64,000 bases of DNA. Source: an uncultured Eubacteriales bacterium. GTDB taxonomy: Bacteria; Bacillota; Clostridia; Oscillospirales; CAG-272. The stretch covers positions 23,784 through 87,783 of the forward strand of contig CAJJIY010000003.1 in the NCBI GenBank assembly GCA_905187695.1, written 5' to 3'. This document shows positions 53,680-62,089 of this stretch, piece after piece. The notes below the pieces were generated by a model. That model did not search any database, was not told the origin of the DNA, and saw only the letters and a list, made by a program, of their open reading frames with translations. Position numbers and translations under genes: made by a program. How positions within the stretch are numbered: position 1 is the stretch's first letter; every line of letters starts with the position of its first letter.

Positions 53680-54654
53680 TCGCTGCCGTCTCTTTTTTGA
53701 AACGCAGTGGCCACCGAGTTCTTTTTGAACCTGATTCGGGGATTTCCATCCGAGAACCGCCATGGGAATTCTGTTGGAACGGTACAAATATCGTTTCATC
53801 TGCGTCTTCAGGTCGTGAAAAGAGTAGAAACTCAGGGTATTGTAAAAACGTTCTTGGTCGTTGCGATGGCTCCGTTCCACTTTCCCGTTATGCCACGGAG
53901 TCCTCGGCCGAATCAGCTTGTGTTGAATGTGGTATTTGTTGCAAAACACATCCAACGGATGTATGCGGTTTGTTTTCGAGGGATGTGTAAACTCCGCCCC
54001 GTTATCTGTTTGCAGAATGTTCGGAGCGTAACCGAAGAATTCAATTGCTCGTTTGAAAAAATCCACTGTGGAGAAGCTGCTTTGCTCTTCATACGCGTCG
54101 ATAAATCGATCCCGAGACGCTTCTTCTATGACCGGTATATTGATAGAATTTCCGCCCGTCTTTTCCGGAATAACAAGCACTTGGCACGTATTTCACATCC
54201 ATTTGCCACTTTTCGCCGAGGACTGTCGGTGCATCGTATTCGCCGGTATGCTTGGATTTTTTCTTTGTGGATTCCGGTTTCTTCCTGAACCCGAGGCGGA
54301 CGAATACGCGGTATAGGGAGCCGGGGTGACGGCGGTAAGCTTTTTCTTCGCGTAATTTTCCGTATAGCTCACAGATGGAGATGTTCGGATTTCGACGATG
54401 GTAATCACGAATCCACTTCAATTCCTCTTCAGTATGGGCATTGGGTTGAGGTGAATGTGGTTTGTGGGACTTCTTTTGCAAGGATTTTTTGTTCCGTCAT
54501 ATGCCCGATTCCACCGCATCAGGGACGCTTTCGAGAGATGATACCTCCGACAGACAAACGAAATGTCCCTTGTTTTCCTATAAACTTCTACCGCGTGCAA
54601 TTTTGGTTCTAAAAGGTGTGGACAATATCGCTTTTTTGTGCTATCATCTTTCAT
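53680..54654 (-). pseudogene. Frameshifted IS481/IS3-like transposase
   Basis: Three consecutive frames make one transposase. Frame 1 (start 54654) reads MKDDSTKKRYCPHLLEPKLH with a helix-turn-helix (KTRDISFVCRRYHLSKASLM). It breaks at an A6 run near 54480. Frame 2 continues with SHKPHSPQPNAHTEEELKWI and the first catalytic aspartate (WQMDVKYVP), and breaks at an extra G near 54140. Frame 3 has EEASRDRFIDAYEEQ, second aspartate in ILQTDNGAEFTH and glutamate in KVERSHRNDQERFY. Both frameshifts are single-base. The element is dead; its right end probably lies near 54740-54775. Confidence 0.82.
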
Positions 54655-54797
54655 GGTGATTGAGTCCTTTTCAGAATTTGAGTTAGGGGTAATTCTATTC
54701 TATCAGAACTCAATCACTTTTTCTATGCTTTTTTCGTTTTTAGTCTCACATCTATTGTAACTCTACACCTTTTTTAGCTTTTTATTCCTCAAGATGC

Positions 54798-54826
54798 TTG
54801 ATTTTCGGCAGGGGATGTGATATAAT
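54798..54826 (+). promoter_or_regulatory. Promoter upstream of the tRNA-Ser locus
   Basis: TTGATT (54798-54803), 17 bases, TATAAT (54821-54826). It reads first into the tRNA fragment at 54893 and then to the intact tRNA-Ser. Confidence 0.78.
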
Positions 54827-54892
54827 GATGCGGTAAAGTCATTGCCGTATCTCCTGTGGGCGCGCTCCCCTTTTTCCGGAAAGCTTTTACAC

Positions 54893-54933
54893 GGAGGGTT
54901 ATCGAAGCGGTCATAACGAGGCGGTCTTGAAAA
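54893..54933 (+). pseudogene. 5' half of a tRNA-Ser (truncated duplicate)
   Basis: GGAGGGT followed by a 34-base stretch (54900-54933) identical to 55091-55124 of the complete tRNA-Ser, ending right after the anticodon loop. The 3' half is absent and unrelated sequence follows. This is a scar of integration or recombination at the tRNA. Confidence 0.85.
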
Positions 54934-55083
54934 TTTGCGAGCACAGCGGTCGCAAAAACTCGGAAAAGCCTTGTAAACACTGGCTTTCCGGGCACTCCGA
55001 AAGCAATCAAAAACAGCATTTCTAAAAATATTTCTAAAAAATTGAATATCTGATGATTTCTGTCGAAAGACAGGTTCATATAC

Positions 55084-55172
55084 GGAGAGGTATCGAAGCG
55101 GTCATAACGAGGCGGTCTTGAAAACCGTTTGGGGGCAACCCCACAAGGGTTCGAATCCCTTCCTCTCCGCCA
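55084..55172 (+). tRNA. tRNA-Ser (anticodon TGA)
   Basis: 89 bases including an encoded CCA. Acceptor GGAGAGG pairs with CCTCTCC, the anticodon loop has TTGAA (TGA) between GCGGT/ACCGT, a long variable arm (TTGGGGGCAACCCCA) and the T-arm AAGGGTTCGAATCCCTT are present. A terminator follows directly. Confidence 0.96.
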
Positions 55173-55179
55173 GAAAAGA

Positions 55180-55216
55180 AGCCTAAAAAGTCTACCACGA
55201 CTTTTTGGGCTTTTTT
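55180..55216 (+). terminator. Terminator after tRNA-Ser
   Basis: AGCCTAAAAAGTC (55180-55192) pairs with GACTTTTTGGGCT (55199-55211, one wobble), then T5. The next 280 bases to the XRE promoter hold no gene; around 55382-55396 a T-arm-like GGATTTGAACC occurs without the rest of a tRNA. Confidence 0.85.
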
Positions 55217-55494
55217 GCACCCTTTTGGCGTTTTTCGCGGTTTTTCGGGCTTTTTGAGCTTAAAAACGGTCTTCAGAGCAGCAACGCAGCTGTTCCGGAG
55301 CCCTTTTTTTCTGTTTTCAGAGCAAAAATGCTGGTGTACTTTTTGCGTTTCTTTTCTCTGCAAAGAACTCCAAAAAAATACGGGGTGGTGGGATTTGAAC
55401 CGCTCTCTTTCGCAATTCAACGAATTGTGGAGTCGGGCTAAGCATCATATAAGATGCTCGAAATTCAACTCAACGAAGAGTATTTTCCAAAAAC

Positions 55495-55523
55495 TTGACA
55501 AAAACCAGAACTTGCGGTAGAAT
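55495..55523 (+). promoter_or_regulatory. Promoter of the XRE/HEPN operon
   Basis: TTGACA (55495-55500), 17 bases, TAGAAT (55518-55523), then GGAGGTG and the ATG at 55549. The leader is very short, which fits control by the encoded HTH protein. Confidence 0.85.
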
Positions 55524-55548
55524 ATGATACATGCAGGAGGTGCAAAAT

Positions 55549-57726
55549 ATGAATACGATTGGCGATAGAATTAAAACCAAAAGAAAAGAATTAGGATTGA
55601 CTCAAGTAGAATTAGGTGAGAAATTACATGTTACAGACAGGGCGGTCAGCAAGTGGGAGCAGAACGACGGCAACCCCGATTTTTCACTGCTACCTCAGTT
55701 GGCGGAAATATTGGGCGTAACACTTGATTACCTCATTACGGGTAAAGTTGTCGAACCCTTGATCAATCTCGATGATATGGATGCAACCAAACGCGCGATA
55801 TATTTAGCAAAACGGGACGATGTAGTAAATTTCAAAAAATACGGCTACGTTTCGGGCACTGTTCTTTTGTCTCCTTCTTTCCGTGAAAGAATGCGACGCG
55901 AATACCGTTTAAAAACACCCCAATATGAAGATGAAATATGTAAAATAGTGCTTGAAGAAAAAAAGGAGAAAATTTTCAAGAAATTACTAAAAGCTTTTTT
56001 GGATACTCCAGATCACCTGCCATATCATCTCAATCACATTTCTCCCAACACTATTTTGGGAGAAGGGTTCAACGATTTTATCATTTTGAGTGCTAAGACT
56101 GGTTGCATTTCCGGTCTCGAATTCGTAGATTTTAAATACTTGTTATTGCCCGAGAAAATGTGGGCCGCGTTTTCCGCTCAACAGATGCCTGACAGTTTTA
56201 TCGAGTACATTTGTGATTGCGAGTTTTTTAAAGCAAATTCCAAGAGCGATGGCGAAACCGAGTATAAAGTTTGTCAGATTCATGATGCGGTATTAGCTCT
56301 TTTGTACAACACACAAAGATTTGACAAAATTAAATCGGTTTTGACTTCACTATACAAAAATTTGGAACAAACAATTCCGAAATATACCCCGCAAATCAAC
56401 GATAGTTACCGCCAAATCAGTTTTAACGGATCATGCGTTTGCGAACATATTCGCTGGCCGTCAGGGGGGGCCCCTTCCTACCACATTTTAGGATATATTC
56501 CCCGAATTTCTCATGCGCTTCAATCCGCTATAAACAATTATGATTTTGAATGGATTGAAAAATTCAACGATTATAACAAAGCCATTTCTAAATCATTCTA
56601 TAATGGTATAGGCGGTTTCCTGACGGGCGAAGATCTTCAAGCTTTGAAAATTCACCAAGAAAATGCCGTATCAAAAATCGAACTGATCGGCATAGATCAT
56701 ACACGGCTTTCATTGCTATCTTATTGCTCGGTTCCGCTCTGTGAAACAAGCGATGTCGAAAAGGCAGACGCCGAGAAAACGGTCGGAGCTTTAAAAAAAC
56801 ATTTGGAAAAAGCGCAAGATATCTATTTGTCGGTTATCCGCGATGGGTTTATCCACTATATGGAACTTGTTGAAGTTTTGCTCGCTGCGAAAAACTACCG
56901 CAAATTGTTTGAATTTGCCTGCAATTATGATCTCAAACAACTCTCGGACGTTGTTCTTGAAAGAAACGACAGAGAAATTCTGAAAGTTGCTAAATCATTA
57001 TTTCTTCCTCCGGAACCGTATAATTCCCAATTTGCAAACTTACGGGAAAAACAAAGAGGTTGCAACACAAAAAATTGGAGAGAAATCTCGGAAATCAATA
57101 GCCAAATCAATCATGTGAAGAAAGAATATTTTTCATGGATACAAAAAAACAAACCGGACATTTACCCTTTGATTGTTCGGCAATCGTCAATTATCCCGAT
57201 ACAAGAATACTGTTGTGTTTCCGATTCCTTTGCTAATTATTGTAAAAAGTTGAAATACAACTATTATATTTCATTCGTTAATAATACACAAGAAAGAATA
57301 GAAGCAATTACTCATGACAAGGAGTTGAACGACGAATATCAGAGTGTCATTCAAAGTATTACCGAAGAGTATTTGACGGAGCTACTGCAAAAAGATGAAA
57401 CAGAATTGTTCGTGATCAAACTCTGCGCTAGAATGGACGTTACTTTGAAGTACCAACGGTATGATGGAGAAGATTTCTTTACGAGAATGGACGCATTCTT
57501 CAAGAAAAATGTTCCCGCTTCGAGAGACTGTGACGACGGCTGGGGATATACGGTGCTTGATACAGCATTTGAAGAGAAAGAAGTTAAGCCTTGGCAAAGG
57601 CGCCAAGAATTATTCAACCGACTCAGAATGCAAAGAAACAATATTGCCCATTCCGACAACAACAATGTTGAACCACTCACACAAGATGAATTGCAAGAGT
57701 GCATGAAATTTGTTTTGTCAATGTAA
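55549..57726 (+). CDS. Large XRE-family protein with C-terminal HEPN-like motif
   Basis: A 725-residue protein. Residues 1-65 are a textbook XRE helix-turn-helix: IGDRIKTKRKELGLTQVELG and LHVTDRAVSKWEQNDGNPDF. The long middle is unlike anything I can name, helical and rich in aromatic residues. Near the end R696-NNIA-H701 (MQRNNIAHSDNNNVEPLTQD) forms an R-x4-H motif as in HEPN ribonucleases. The upstream ATG 18 bases earlier lacks a site; 55549 has GGAGGTG. Likely a sensor/regulator fused to an RNase-like domain; part of an unclassified three-gene operon. The HEPN assignment rests on the motif only. Confidence 0.78.
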   Translation: MNTIGDRIKTKRKELGLTQVELGEKLHVTDRAVSKWEQNDGNPDFSLLPQLAEILGVTLDYLITGKVVEPLINLDDMDATKRAIYLAKRDDVVNFKKYGYVSGTVLLSPSFRERMRREYRLKTPQYEDEICKIVLEEKKEKIFKKLLKAFLDTPDHLPYHLNHISPNTILGEGFNDFIILSAKTGCISGLEFVDFKYLLLPEKMWAAFSAQQMPDSFIEYICDCEFFKANSKSDGETEYKVCQIHDAVLALLYNTQRFDKIKSVLTSLYKNLEQTIPKYTPQINDSYRQISFNGSCVCEHIRWPSGGAPSYHILGYIPRISHALQSAINNYDFEWIEKFNDYNKAISKSFYNGIGGFLTGEDLQALKIHQENAVSKIELIGIDHTRLSLLSYCSVPLCETSDVEKADAEKTVGALKKHLEKAQDIYLSVIRDGFIHYMELVEVLLAAKNYRKLFEFACNYDLKQLSDVVLERNDREILKVAKSLFLPPEPYNSQFANLREKQRGCNTKNWREISEINSQINHVKKEYFSWIQKNKPDIYPLIVRQSSIIPIQEYCCVSDSFANYCKKLKYNYYISFVNNTQERIEAITHDKELNDEYQSVIQSITEEYLTELLQKDETELFVIKLCARMDVTLKYQRYDGEDFFTRMDAFFKKNVPASRDCDDGWGYTVLDTAFEEKEVKPWQRRQELFNRLRMQRNNIAHSDNNNVEPLTQDELQECMKFVLSM

Positions 57727-57752
57727 TCAAAATAGCGAAAAGGAGAAATGAC

Positions 57753-58439
57753 ATGGATAAATATCAATCCAGTTTGATTAATCGCGGCACTTTGTCTCTT
57801 GTTGCGCCTCAAGGTAACGGAATTGTTACCATCGCGGATGATGTTTTGACCGTTACCCAAAACGAGAACTATGGGATTGTTCAATACACATTGCGTTTTG
57901 AAAACACTATGGTCTTTTCCGCAAAAGTAGACAACAAGCTTTTTAAGCAGAAAAACGATTGCGTTGAAATTCCGATTGATTTTATCAACCAAGCGGCTTC
58001 CGTTGAGATTGTTTTCAAAAACGATTTTGCAGAACCATGTAAACTAGCAATAAAATATGTTTTGGCAGATAAAAACAGCTTCGATGAAAAAGTATGCGCT
58101 GAAAAGCAAACCATGTATAAGGAAACAATGCATTTTATTTGTCGTACAGGGTTGAACCTTGTTAATTTACATTGGCAAAATGCCTGCGATGAAGTGGCTA
58201 CAACAGAGATTCGATTCTTTGCTTATGACAGCAAAATGTTGATATTGATTGAAAAGATCGAACTACCGAGCGATCGTTTTTTCTATGCCGTTACAAATCT
58301 CGCATACGGACAATACAGCGCAACCATTACACAAAAAGATGCTTTAGGTAAAACAATTATAACCGACGAAGCAACCGTTCAACTGAACGATCCTTTTGCG
58401 AAAATGAGCAATCAGTTGAGCGGAGTTAGGCACAAGTAG
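57753..58439 (+). CDS. Uncharacterised beta-rich protein in the XRE/HEPN operon
   Basis: The start at 57753 has AAAAGGAG upstream and lies 26 bases after the XRE gene. The 228-residue protein is predicted mostly beta (VTIADDVLTVTQNENYGIVQ, VEIVFKNDF, YGQYSATITQKDALGKTIIT, a last immunoglobulin- or jelly-roll-like segment) without signal peptide or membrane helix. No family recognised. Its conserved position between two HEPN-motif genes suggests a scaffold, sensor or antitoxin role. Confidence 0.68.
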   Translation: MDKYQSSLINRGTLSLVAPQGNGIVTIADDVLTVTQNENYGIVQYTLRFENTMVFSAKVDNKLFKQKNDCVEIPIDFINQAASVEIVFKNDFAEPCKLAIKYVLADKNSFDEKVCAEKQTMYKETMHFICRTGLNLVNLHWQNACDEVATTEIRFFAYDSKMLILIEKIELPSDRFFYAVTNLAYGQYSATITQKDALGKTIITDEATVQLNDPFAKMSNQLSGVRHK

Positions 58440-58467
58440 CGACTTCAGGTAGACATCAGGTTGTAAT

Positions 58468-59016
58468 ATGAAAGATAACATTATTCAATTTAACTCAAAT
58501 ATTGCTCAAGACAATAGCGATACCCGCGTCACCTTTTATGCAAACATCGGTTTCTTAATTGAAGTAGTGCAGATGTTAGAATTCAATTTGCGCAAATTGC
58601 TGTGTTATCACTTGTCGGTTAGCGAGATAGAAAAGAATGAACTTACAAAAGAGAATATCCTTTCCATTTGCAAAAAATATGACGATTACTATTTCAAAAC
58701 TTATACCGACAAATGGACGTTGGGGCAATTAAAAGGTGAGATATCGAAACTGAATTTATTGAAGGATGACATCATAAACTATTTCACGGAAATAAACAAT
58801 TACCGAAATTTGATAGTTCATAAAGTTTTTCAAAACAACATTATCTCCCATGCGTTGGAAGATTCTCAAAAAGTCTCAGAGTATAATAAAAAAAGATTAA
58901 TCCCTATGACAGATAAAGCGATAGCAATTAATGATTTGGTCATAAAGATAATCGGTGCATACAGAGACAATCTGCGTTCTTATAAAAGGCAGTTTAACAT
59001 ACCCTGCGCAGATTGA
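58468..59016 (+). CDS. Small helical protein with HEPN R-x4-H motif
   Basis: A 182-residue all-helical protein. After GFLIEVVQMLEFNLRKLLCY, the sequence INNYRNLIVHKVFQNN places R113 and H118 in an R-x4-H motif on a helix, as in HEPN RNase toxins and minimal HEPN proteins. The start ATG 58468 has only a weak site (TCAGG), 28 bases after the preceding stop. As third gene of the XRE/HEPN operon it could be the effector, with one of the other two as control. Confidence 0.7.
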   Translation: MKDNIIQFNSNIAQDNSDTRVTFYANIGFLIEVVQMLEFNLRKLLCYHLSVSEIEKNELTKENILSICKKYDDYYFKTYTDKWTLGQLKGEISKLNLLKDDIINYFTEINNYRNLIVHKVFQNNIISHALEDSQKVSEYNKKRLIPMTDKAIAINDLVIKIIGAYRDNLRSYKRQFNIPCAD

Positions 59017-59101
59017 GCATTCTGCTTCGGATTAGACAAGCATGGTGTACTTTTTGGTGTTCTTAGCTCGGTTTTGTACCTTTTGGTGGTTCTTAGACAC
59101 C

Positions 59102-59146
59102 AAAAAGCCTTGAAAACACTACGTTTTCGAGGCTTTTCTCTTTTTT
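59102..59146 (+). terminator. Terminator of the XRE/HEPN operon
   Basis: AAAAAGCCTTGAAAAC pairs with GTTTTCGAGGCTTTT (one wobble), then T6. The same hairpin recurs at 62623-62667 in the second copy of the repeat. Confidence 0.83.
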
Positions 59147-59299
59147 CCGTTATGGCTTTTTCACTCGTTTTTGCCCGATTTTTATCGTTTTTCACGTAAT
59201 TTTTCCACTCACAAAAATTTCCGAAAACCCTTGCTACATATGGATTTTCGGGGCTTTGATTTTAGACATGTTTTTAGAAATCTTCCTCGTTTGTGCAGT

Positions 59300-59384
59300 T
59301 CATTTCAATTTCGAAGGTTAAATTAAAATAACAGTCTGATTTTTCAATGCCTTATTTCAATTTCGGGGCAGAAATTGAAATAAC
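59300..59384. repeat. Two palindromes TTATTTCAATTT-N9-AAATTGAAATAAC, copy 1
   Basis: 33-base palindromes at 59300-59332 and 59352-59384 (first one with one change). The same pair, with identical 52-base spacing, sits at 62822-62854 and 62874-62906. They are likely sites for the integrase, excisionase or a controlling protein. Confidence 0.72.
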
Positions 59385-59501
59385 TTTTTCAAAAATCGCG
59401 TTAATGTCGAGTTAACGGGGGTAATTTTAATGTTTTTGCATTTTTTACCCTCGTTAACTGCTGAAAAAGCACAGCACCTTATAGCCGGGCTGTGCCTTTT
59501 C

Positions 59502-59684
59502 TTATTCCTTATTCGAGAACATCAGGATCGTATTCATATGCCACGCGGATTTGTTGACGATCCCGAAGGCGATGTCGCTGACGAGAAAGTCGATAGCGGC
59601 GTATCCAGCTGATTGATCTTGCCCTGTGCTGCCGCTCAAACAAATTCCGATCAACAAAAGAAAGCAGAACAGAATCCGTTTCAT
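59502..59684 (-). pseudogene. Chimeric ORF: signal peptide of a lost gene joined to the xis tail
   Basis: The ATG at 59684 overlaps the stop of the hydrolase gene (ATGA). It starts KRILFCFLLLIGICLSGSTG, a normal export signal, and then at about 59610 turns into DFLVSDIAFGIVNKSAWHMN, the C-terminus of the excisionase-like protein. The signal peptide gene was truncated when the two DNA segments were joined. Confidence 0.7.
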
Positions 59685-60655
59685 TTCAAGTATTTCTCAA
59701 AGAAACTTCTCAGTTTTTCAAAGGGGATTGCCGCCAGGTTGTCATAGAGATCAACATGGTTTGCCCCCGGAATGATCATCAATTCCTTGTTATCTCCGGT
59801 CAGCTTTTCGTAAGCGCCCTCACTGAAATAGCGGGAATGCGCCTTTTCCCCATGCACCAGCAGAACGGCAGAGCGAATCTCGCCGGCATACTGCAAAATC
59901 GGCATATTCATAAAAGGCAGAGAAGAAGTGACATTCCAGCCATTGTTGGAATTGAGAGAGCGGGGATGGTAGCCACGCTGGGTTTTATAATAACCGTAGT
60001 AGTCCTTCACAAACTGCGGGGCGTCCTCCGGCAACGGATCGACTACACCGCCCGCCAGGGCATAGGTGCCGTTTTTGTAGTCGGCGGTGCGCTGGGCATT
60101 CATGGCCTGTTTCTTTGCGTAACGGGCATCGGCGGTATTTTCGCTGTCAAAATATCCATTGGCGTTCACACGAGTCATGTCGTACATGGTCATGGCGGCG
60201 GTTGCCTTGATACGGGTGTCCATGGCGGCGGCATTGATCGCCATGCCGCCCCAGCCGTAGATGCCGATGATGCCGATGCGCTCAGGGTCCACATTCTCCT
60301 GCACGGAGAAGAAATCCACCGCCGCACAGAAATCCTCGGTGTTGATGTCCGGCGACGCCACATACCGGGGCGTGCCGCCGCTCTCGCCGGTGTAGGACGG
60401 GTCAAAGGCAAGGGCCAGAAATCCCAACTCCGCCATTTTCTGCGCATACAGGCCGGAGGACTGCTCCTTCACCGCGCCGAAGGGGCCGCTGACGGCGATG
60501 GCGGGCAGCTTGCTCTCTGCGCCTTTCGGCGTGTACAGATCCGCTGCCAGCGTAATGCAGTAGCGGTTATGGAAGGTCACTTTTCGATGATCGACCTTAT
60601 CGCTTTTGGGAAACACCTTGTCCCATTCCTGTGTCAAATTCAGCTTCTCCATCAT
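59681..60655 (-). CDS. Alpha/beta-hydrolase (dienelactone-hydrolase-like) with altered nucleophile
   Basis: A 324-residue hydrolase. The strand-turn-helix at the nucleophile elbow reads IGIYGWGGMAINAAA, where the elbow usually carries Ser or Cys (G-x-S/C-x-G-G); here it is tyrosine. AIAVSGPFGAVKEQSSGLYA is the oxyanion region and a histidine near the end (IIPGANHVDLYD) is in the right place for the triad. Either the active site is altered or the enzyme uses a variant chemistry. It is the third gene of the MerR-controlled operon; the gene upstream lies 0 bases away. Confidence 0.8.
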   Translation of the reverse strand: MMEKLNLTQEWDKVFPKSDKVDHRKVTFHNRYCITLAADLYTPKGAESKLPAIAVSGPFGAVKEQSSGLYAQKMAELGFLALAFDPSYTGESGGTPRYVASPDINTEDFCAAVDFFSVQENVDPERIGIIGIYGWGGMAINAAAMDTRIKATAAMTMYDMTRVNANGYFDSENTADARYAKKQAMNAQRTADYKNGTYALAGGVVDPLPEDAPQFVKDYYGYYKTQRGYHPRSLNSNNGWNVTSSLPFMNMPILQYAGEIRSAVLLVHGEKAHSRYFSEGAYEKLTGDNKELMIIPGANHVDLYDNLAAIPFEKLRSFFEKYLK

Positions 60656-61423
60656 TCAAACCTCCTCGGTTGTCGCTTTTGCGTATTCTGCGTCGTTTAC
60701 GGCCTCCAGCCACTCATTGGCGGTCTCCGTGCCCGGAACTTCCACCGCCAAATGGGAGAACCAGCTATCCGGTGCCGCGCCGTGCCAGTGCTTCACACCC
60801 GCCGGTATATTCACAACATCCCCCGGATGAAGCTCCTGCGCAGGTTTTCCGTCTTCCTGATAAAACCCACGGCCTGCCATGCAGATCAGAATCTGCCCGC
60901 CGCCGCTTTGCGCATGATGGATATGCCAGTTGTTACGGCACCCCGGCTCGAAGGTCACATTGTAAATACCCACCTGTGCCGTGGAGACCGGCGCAAGGTA
61001 ACTCTGCCCAATGAAATACTTTGCAAAGGCATCGTTGGGCGCACCGATGGGGAAAACCATCCGGCTTTCGTGTGCGGCCTTCGCATCATCGGCAACATCG
61101 TCCTCCGCCCACACTTCTTTAGCCATGCGGAACGCCGCCCATGCTTTGGACCAGCCGGCATAAAACGCCGCATGGGTCAGGATCTCCGCGATCTCCGCTT
61201 TGGTCACACCGTTGTTCTTGGCAGACTGCAGGTGATACTGAAAAGAGGAATCCGTCAGTCCCTGCGCCATTAGAGCAACCACTGTTACGATACTGCGATC
61301 CCGAAGGGAAAGTTTGTCCTCCCGGCTCCAAACCTGTCCGAACAGCACATCGTCGTTCAATTCCGCAAACTTGGAGGCAAATTCGCCCAAGGCGTCTCTG
61401 CCCGCCGTTTGTTTGATTGCCAT
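60656..61423 (-). CDS. Carboxymuconolactone-decarboxylase-like protein fused to cupin
   Basis: A 255-residue two-domain protein. Residues 1-110 resemble CMD/AhpD-like helices (LSLRDRSIVTVVALMAQGLT, EIAEILTHAAFYAGWSKAWA) without the CxxC of AhpD. Residues 130-240 are a cupin with WHIHHAQSGGGQILICMAGR (HxH...E-like metal site) and GDVVNIPAGVKHWHG. CMD-cupin fusions are common in gut Bacillota next to flavodoxins and hydrolases; the substrate is unknown. It probably works in oxidative or electrophile stress together with its neighbours. Confidence 0.87.
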   Translation of the reverse strand: MAIKQTAGRDALGEFASKFAELNDDVLFGQVWSREDKLSLRDRSIVTVVALMAQGLTDSSFQYHLQSAKNNGVTKAEIAEILTHAAFYAGWSKAWAAFRMAKEVWAEDDVADDAKAAHESRMVFPIGAPNDAFAKYFIGQSYLAPVSTAQVGIYNVTFEPGCRNNWHIHHAQSGGGQILICMAGRGFYQEDGKPAQELHPGDVVNIPAGVKHWHGAAPDSWFSHLAVEVPGTETANEWLEAVNDAEYAKATTEEV

Positions 61424-61425
61424 GC

Positions 61426-61965
61426 TTAGACCTCCTTGCCGGACTGATAAGCCTTTTCCAATGCAGGATGCCCGGCAATTTCGCCCACATCGGTTACACC
61501 GCCGGCAAATACGGTTCCCGCCAATTCACAGCGGTCAAAGCAGTCCACCCAGCCATGCACAGCCTTTTCGCTGCCCGCCACGGTTTCCTGCCCGTCCTCT
61601 GCCGCCGTCGCCAGCAGGTAAGCCTTCGTGAAGGCATAGTCTGTGCCGAATAGCGGATTGGCACGATCCAGCATGGTCTTGAGCTGACCGCTGACGCTGT
61701 AATAGTAGACAGGGGTAGCAAACACCAGCACATCGGCATCGTGCATCTTGGCCGCTATCTCCACTGCGTCATCCTGAATAACACAGTGTCCCAGCTTCTG
61801 ACAGGCAAGACAGCCCTTGCAGAAGCCGTACTGCATTCCCCTCAGATACACAGTCTCCACCTGATTGCCCGCTTCCTGTGCGCCCTTGGCAAAAGCCGCC
61901 GCCAGCGTCTCGGAATTGCCGCCCTTGCGAGGACTGGAAGAAAGAATTAAAATATTTTTACGCAT
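61426..61965 (-). CDS. Flavodoxin-family NADPH-dependent FMN reductase (iron-sulfur flavoprotein-like)
   Basis: A 179-residue protein beginning MRKNILILSSSPRKGGNSET (flavin phosphate loop). YGFCKGCLACQKLGHCVIQD carries a C-x2-C-x7-C set of cysteines, and FATPVYYYSVSGQLKTMLDR is the isoalloxazine-binding part. It is probably an FMN-dependent oxidoreductase or quinone reductase. The ATG at 61965 has AAGGAG. It is the first gene of the operon, transcribed from the MerR-type promoter. Confidence 0.88.
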   Translation of the reverse strand: MRKNILILSSSPRKGGNSETLAAAFAKGAQEAGNQVETVYLRGMQYGFCKGCLACQKLGHCVIQDDAVEIAAKMHDADVLVFATPVYYYSVSGQLKTMLDRANPLFGTDYAFTKAYLLATAAEDGQETVAGSEKAVHGWVDCFDRCELAGTVFAGGVTDVGEIAGHPALEKAYQSGKEV

Positions 61966-62016
61966 CAAAAAAATCTCCTTTATGTATTGCATTTGTTGTA
62001 CACTTATGCTATACTA

Positions 62017-62047
62017 ATAATAGCACCTAAACCTAACTTTAGATCAA
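62017..62047 (-). promoter_or_regulatory. MerR-type promoter with 19-base spacer
   Basis: Minus strand TTGATC (62042-62047), a 19-base spacer with the inverted repeat CTAAA-GTTAGG-TTTAG, and TATTAT (62017-62022). A 19-base spacer is the trait of MerR-activated promoters; the divergent merR gene is next to it. Confidence 0.88.
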
Positions 62048-62089
62048 GAGGTTTCTGAATATTTATTTGTAAATTTTTTAGGAGATTTT

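Larger units (their letters stand above)
59102..59600. repeat. Direct repeat copy 1 (integration end, truncated xis 3' end)
   Basis: About 500 bases that correspond to 62623-63052: the same terminator, a CCTTGCTACATA segment, two palindromes 52 bases apart, a C-rich hairpin with GGGCTGTGCC, and the last 30 codons of the excisionase-like gene, nearly identical there (about 60 bases with one or two changes) but only moderately similar elsewhere. It marks the end of an older, related element. Confidence 0.8.

Noticed and set aside
54789..55220. Minus-strand 143-codon frame across both tRNA-Ser copies
   Set aside because: It is antisense to the tRNA and reads like the well-known spurious tRNA-antisense proteins (RGRDSNPCGVAPKRF).
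55382..55440. T-arm-like GGATTTGAACC suggesting a minus-strand tRNA
   Set aside because: Acceptor, D and anticodon arms cannot be formed; at most a remnant.
59756..61273. 505-codon plus-strand frame opposite the hydrolase and CMD-cupin genes
   Set aside because: Shadow frame of two clearly real minus-strand genes, histidine/arginine-rich composition.
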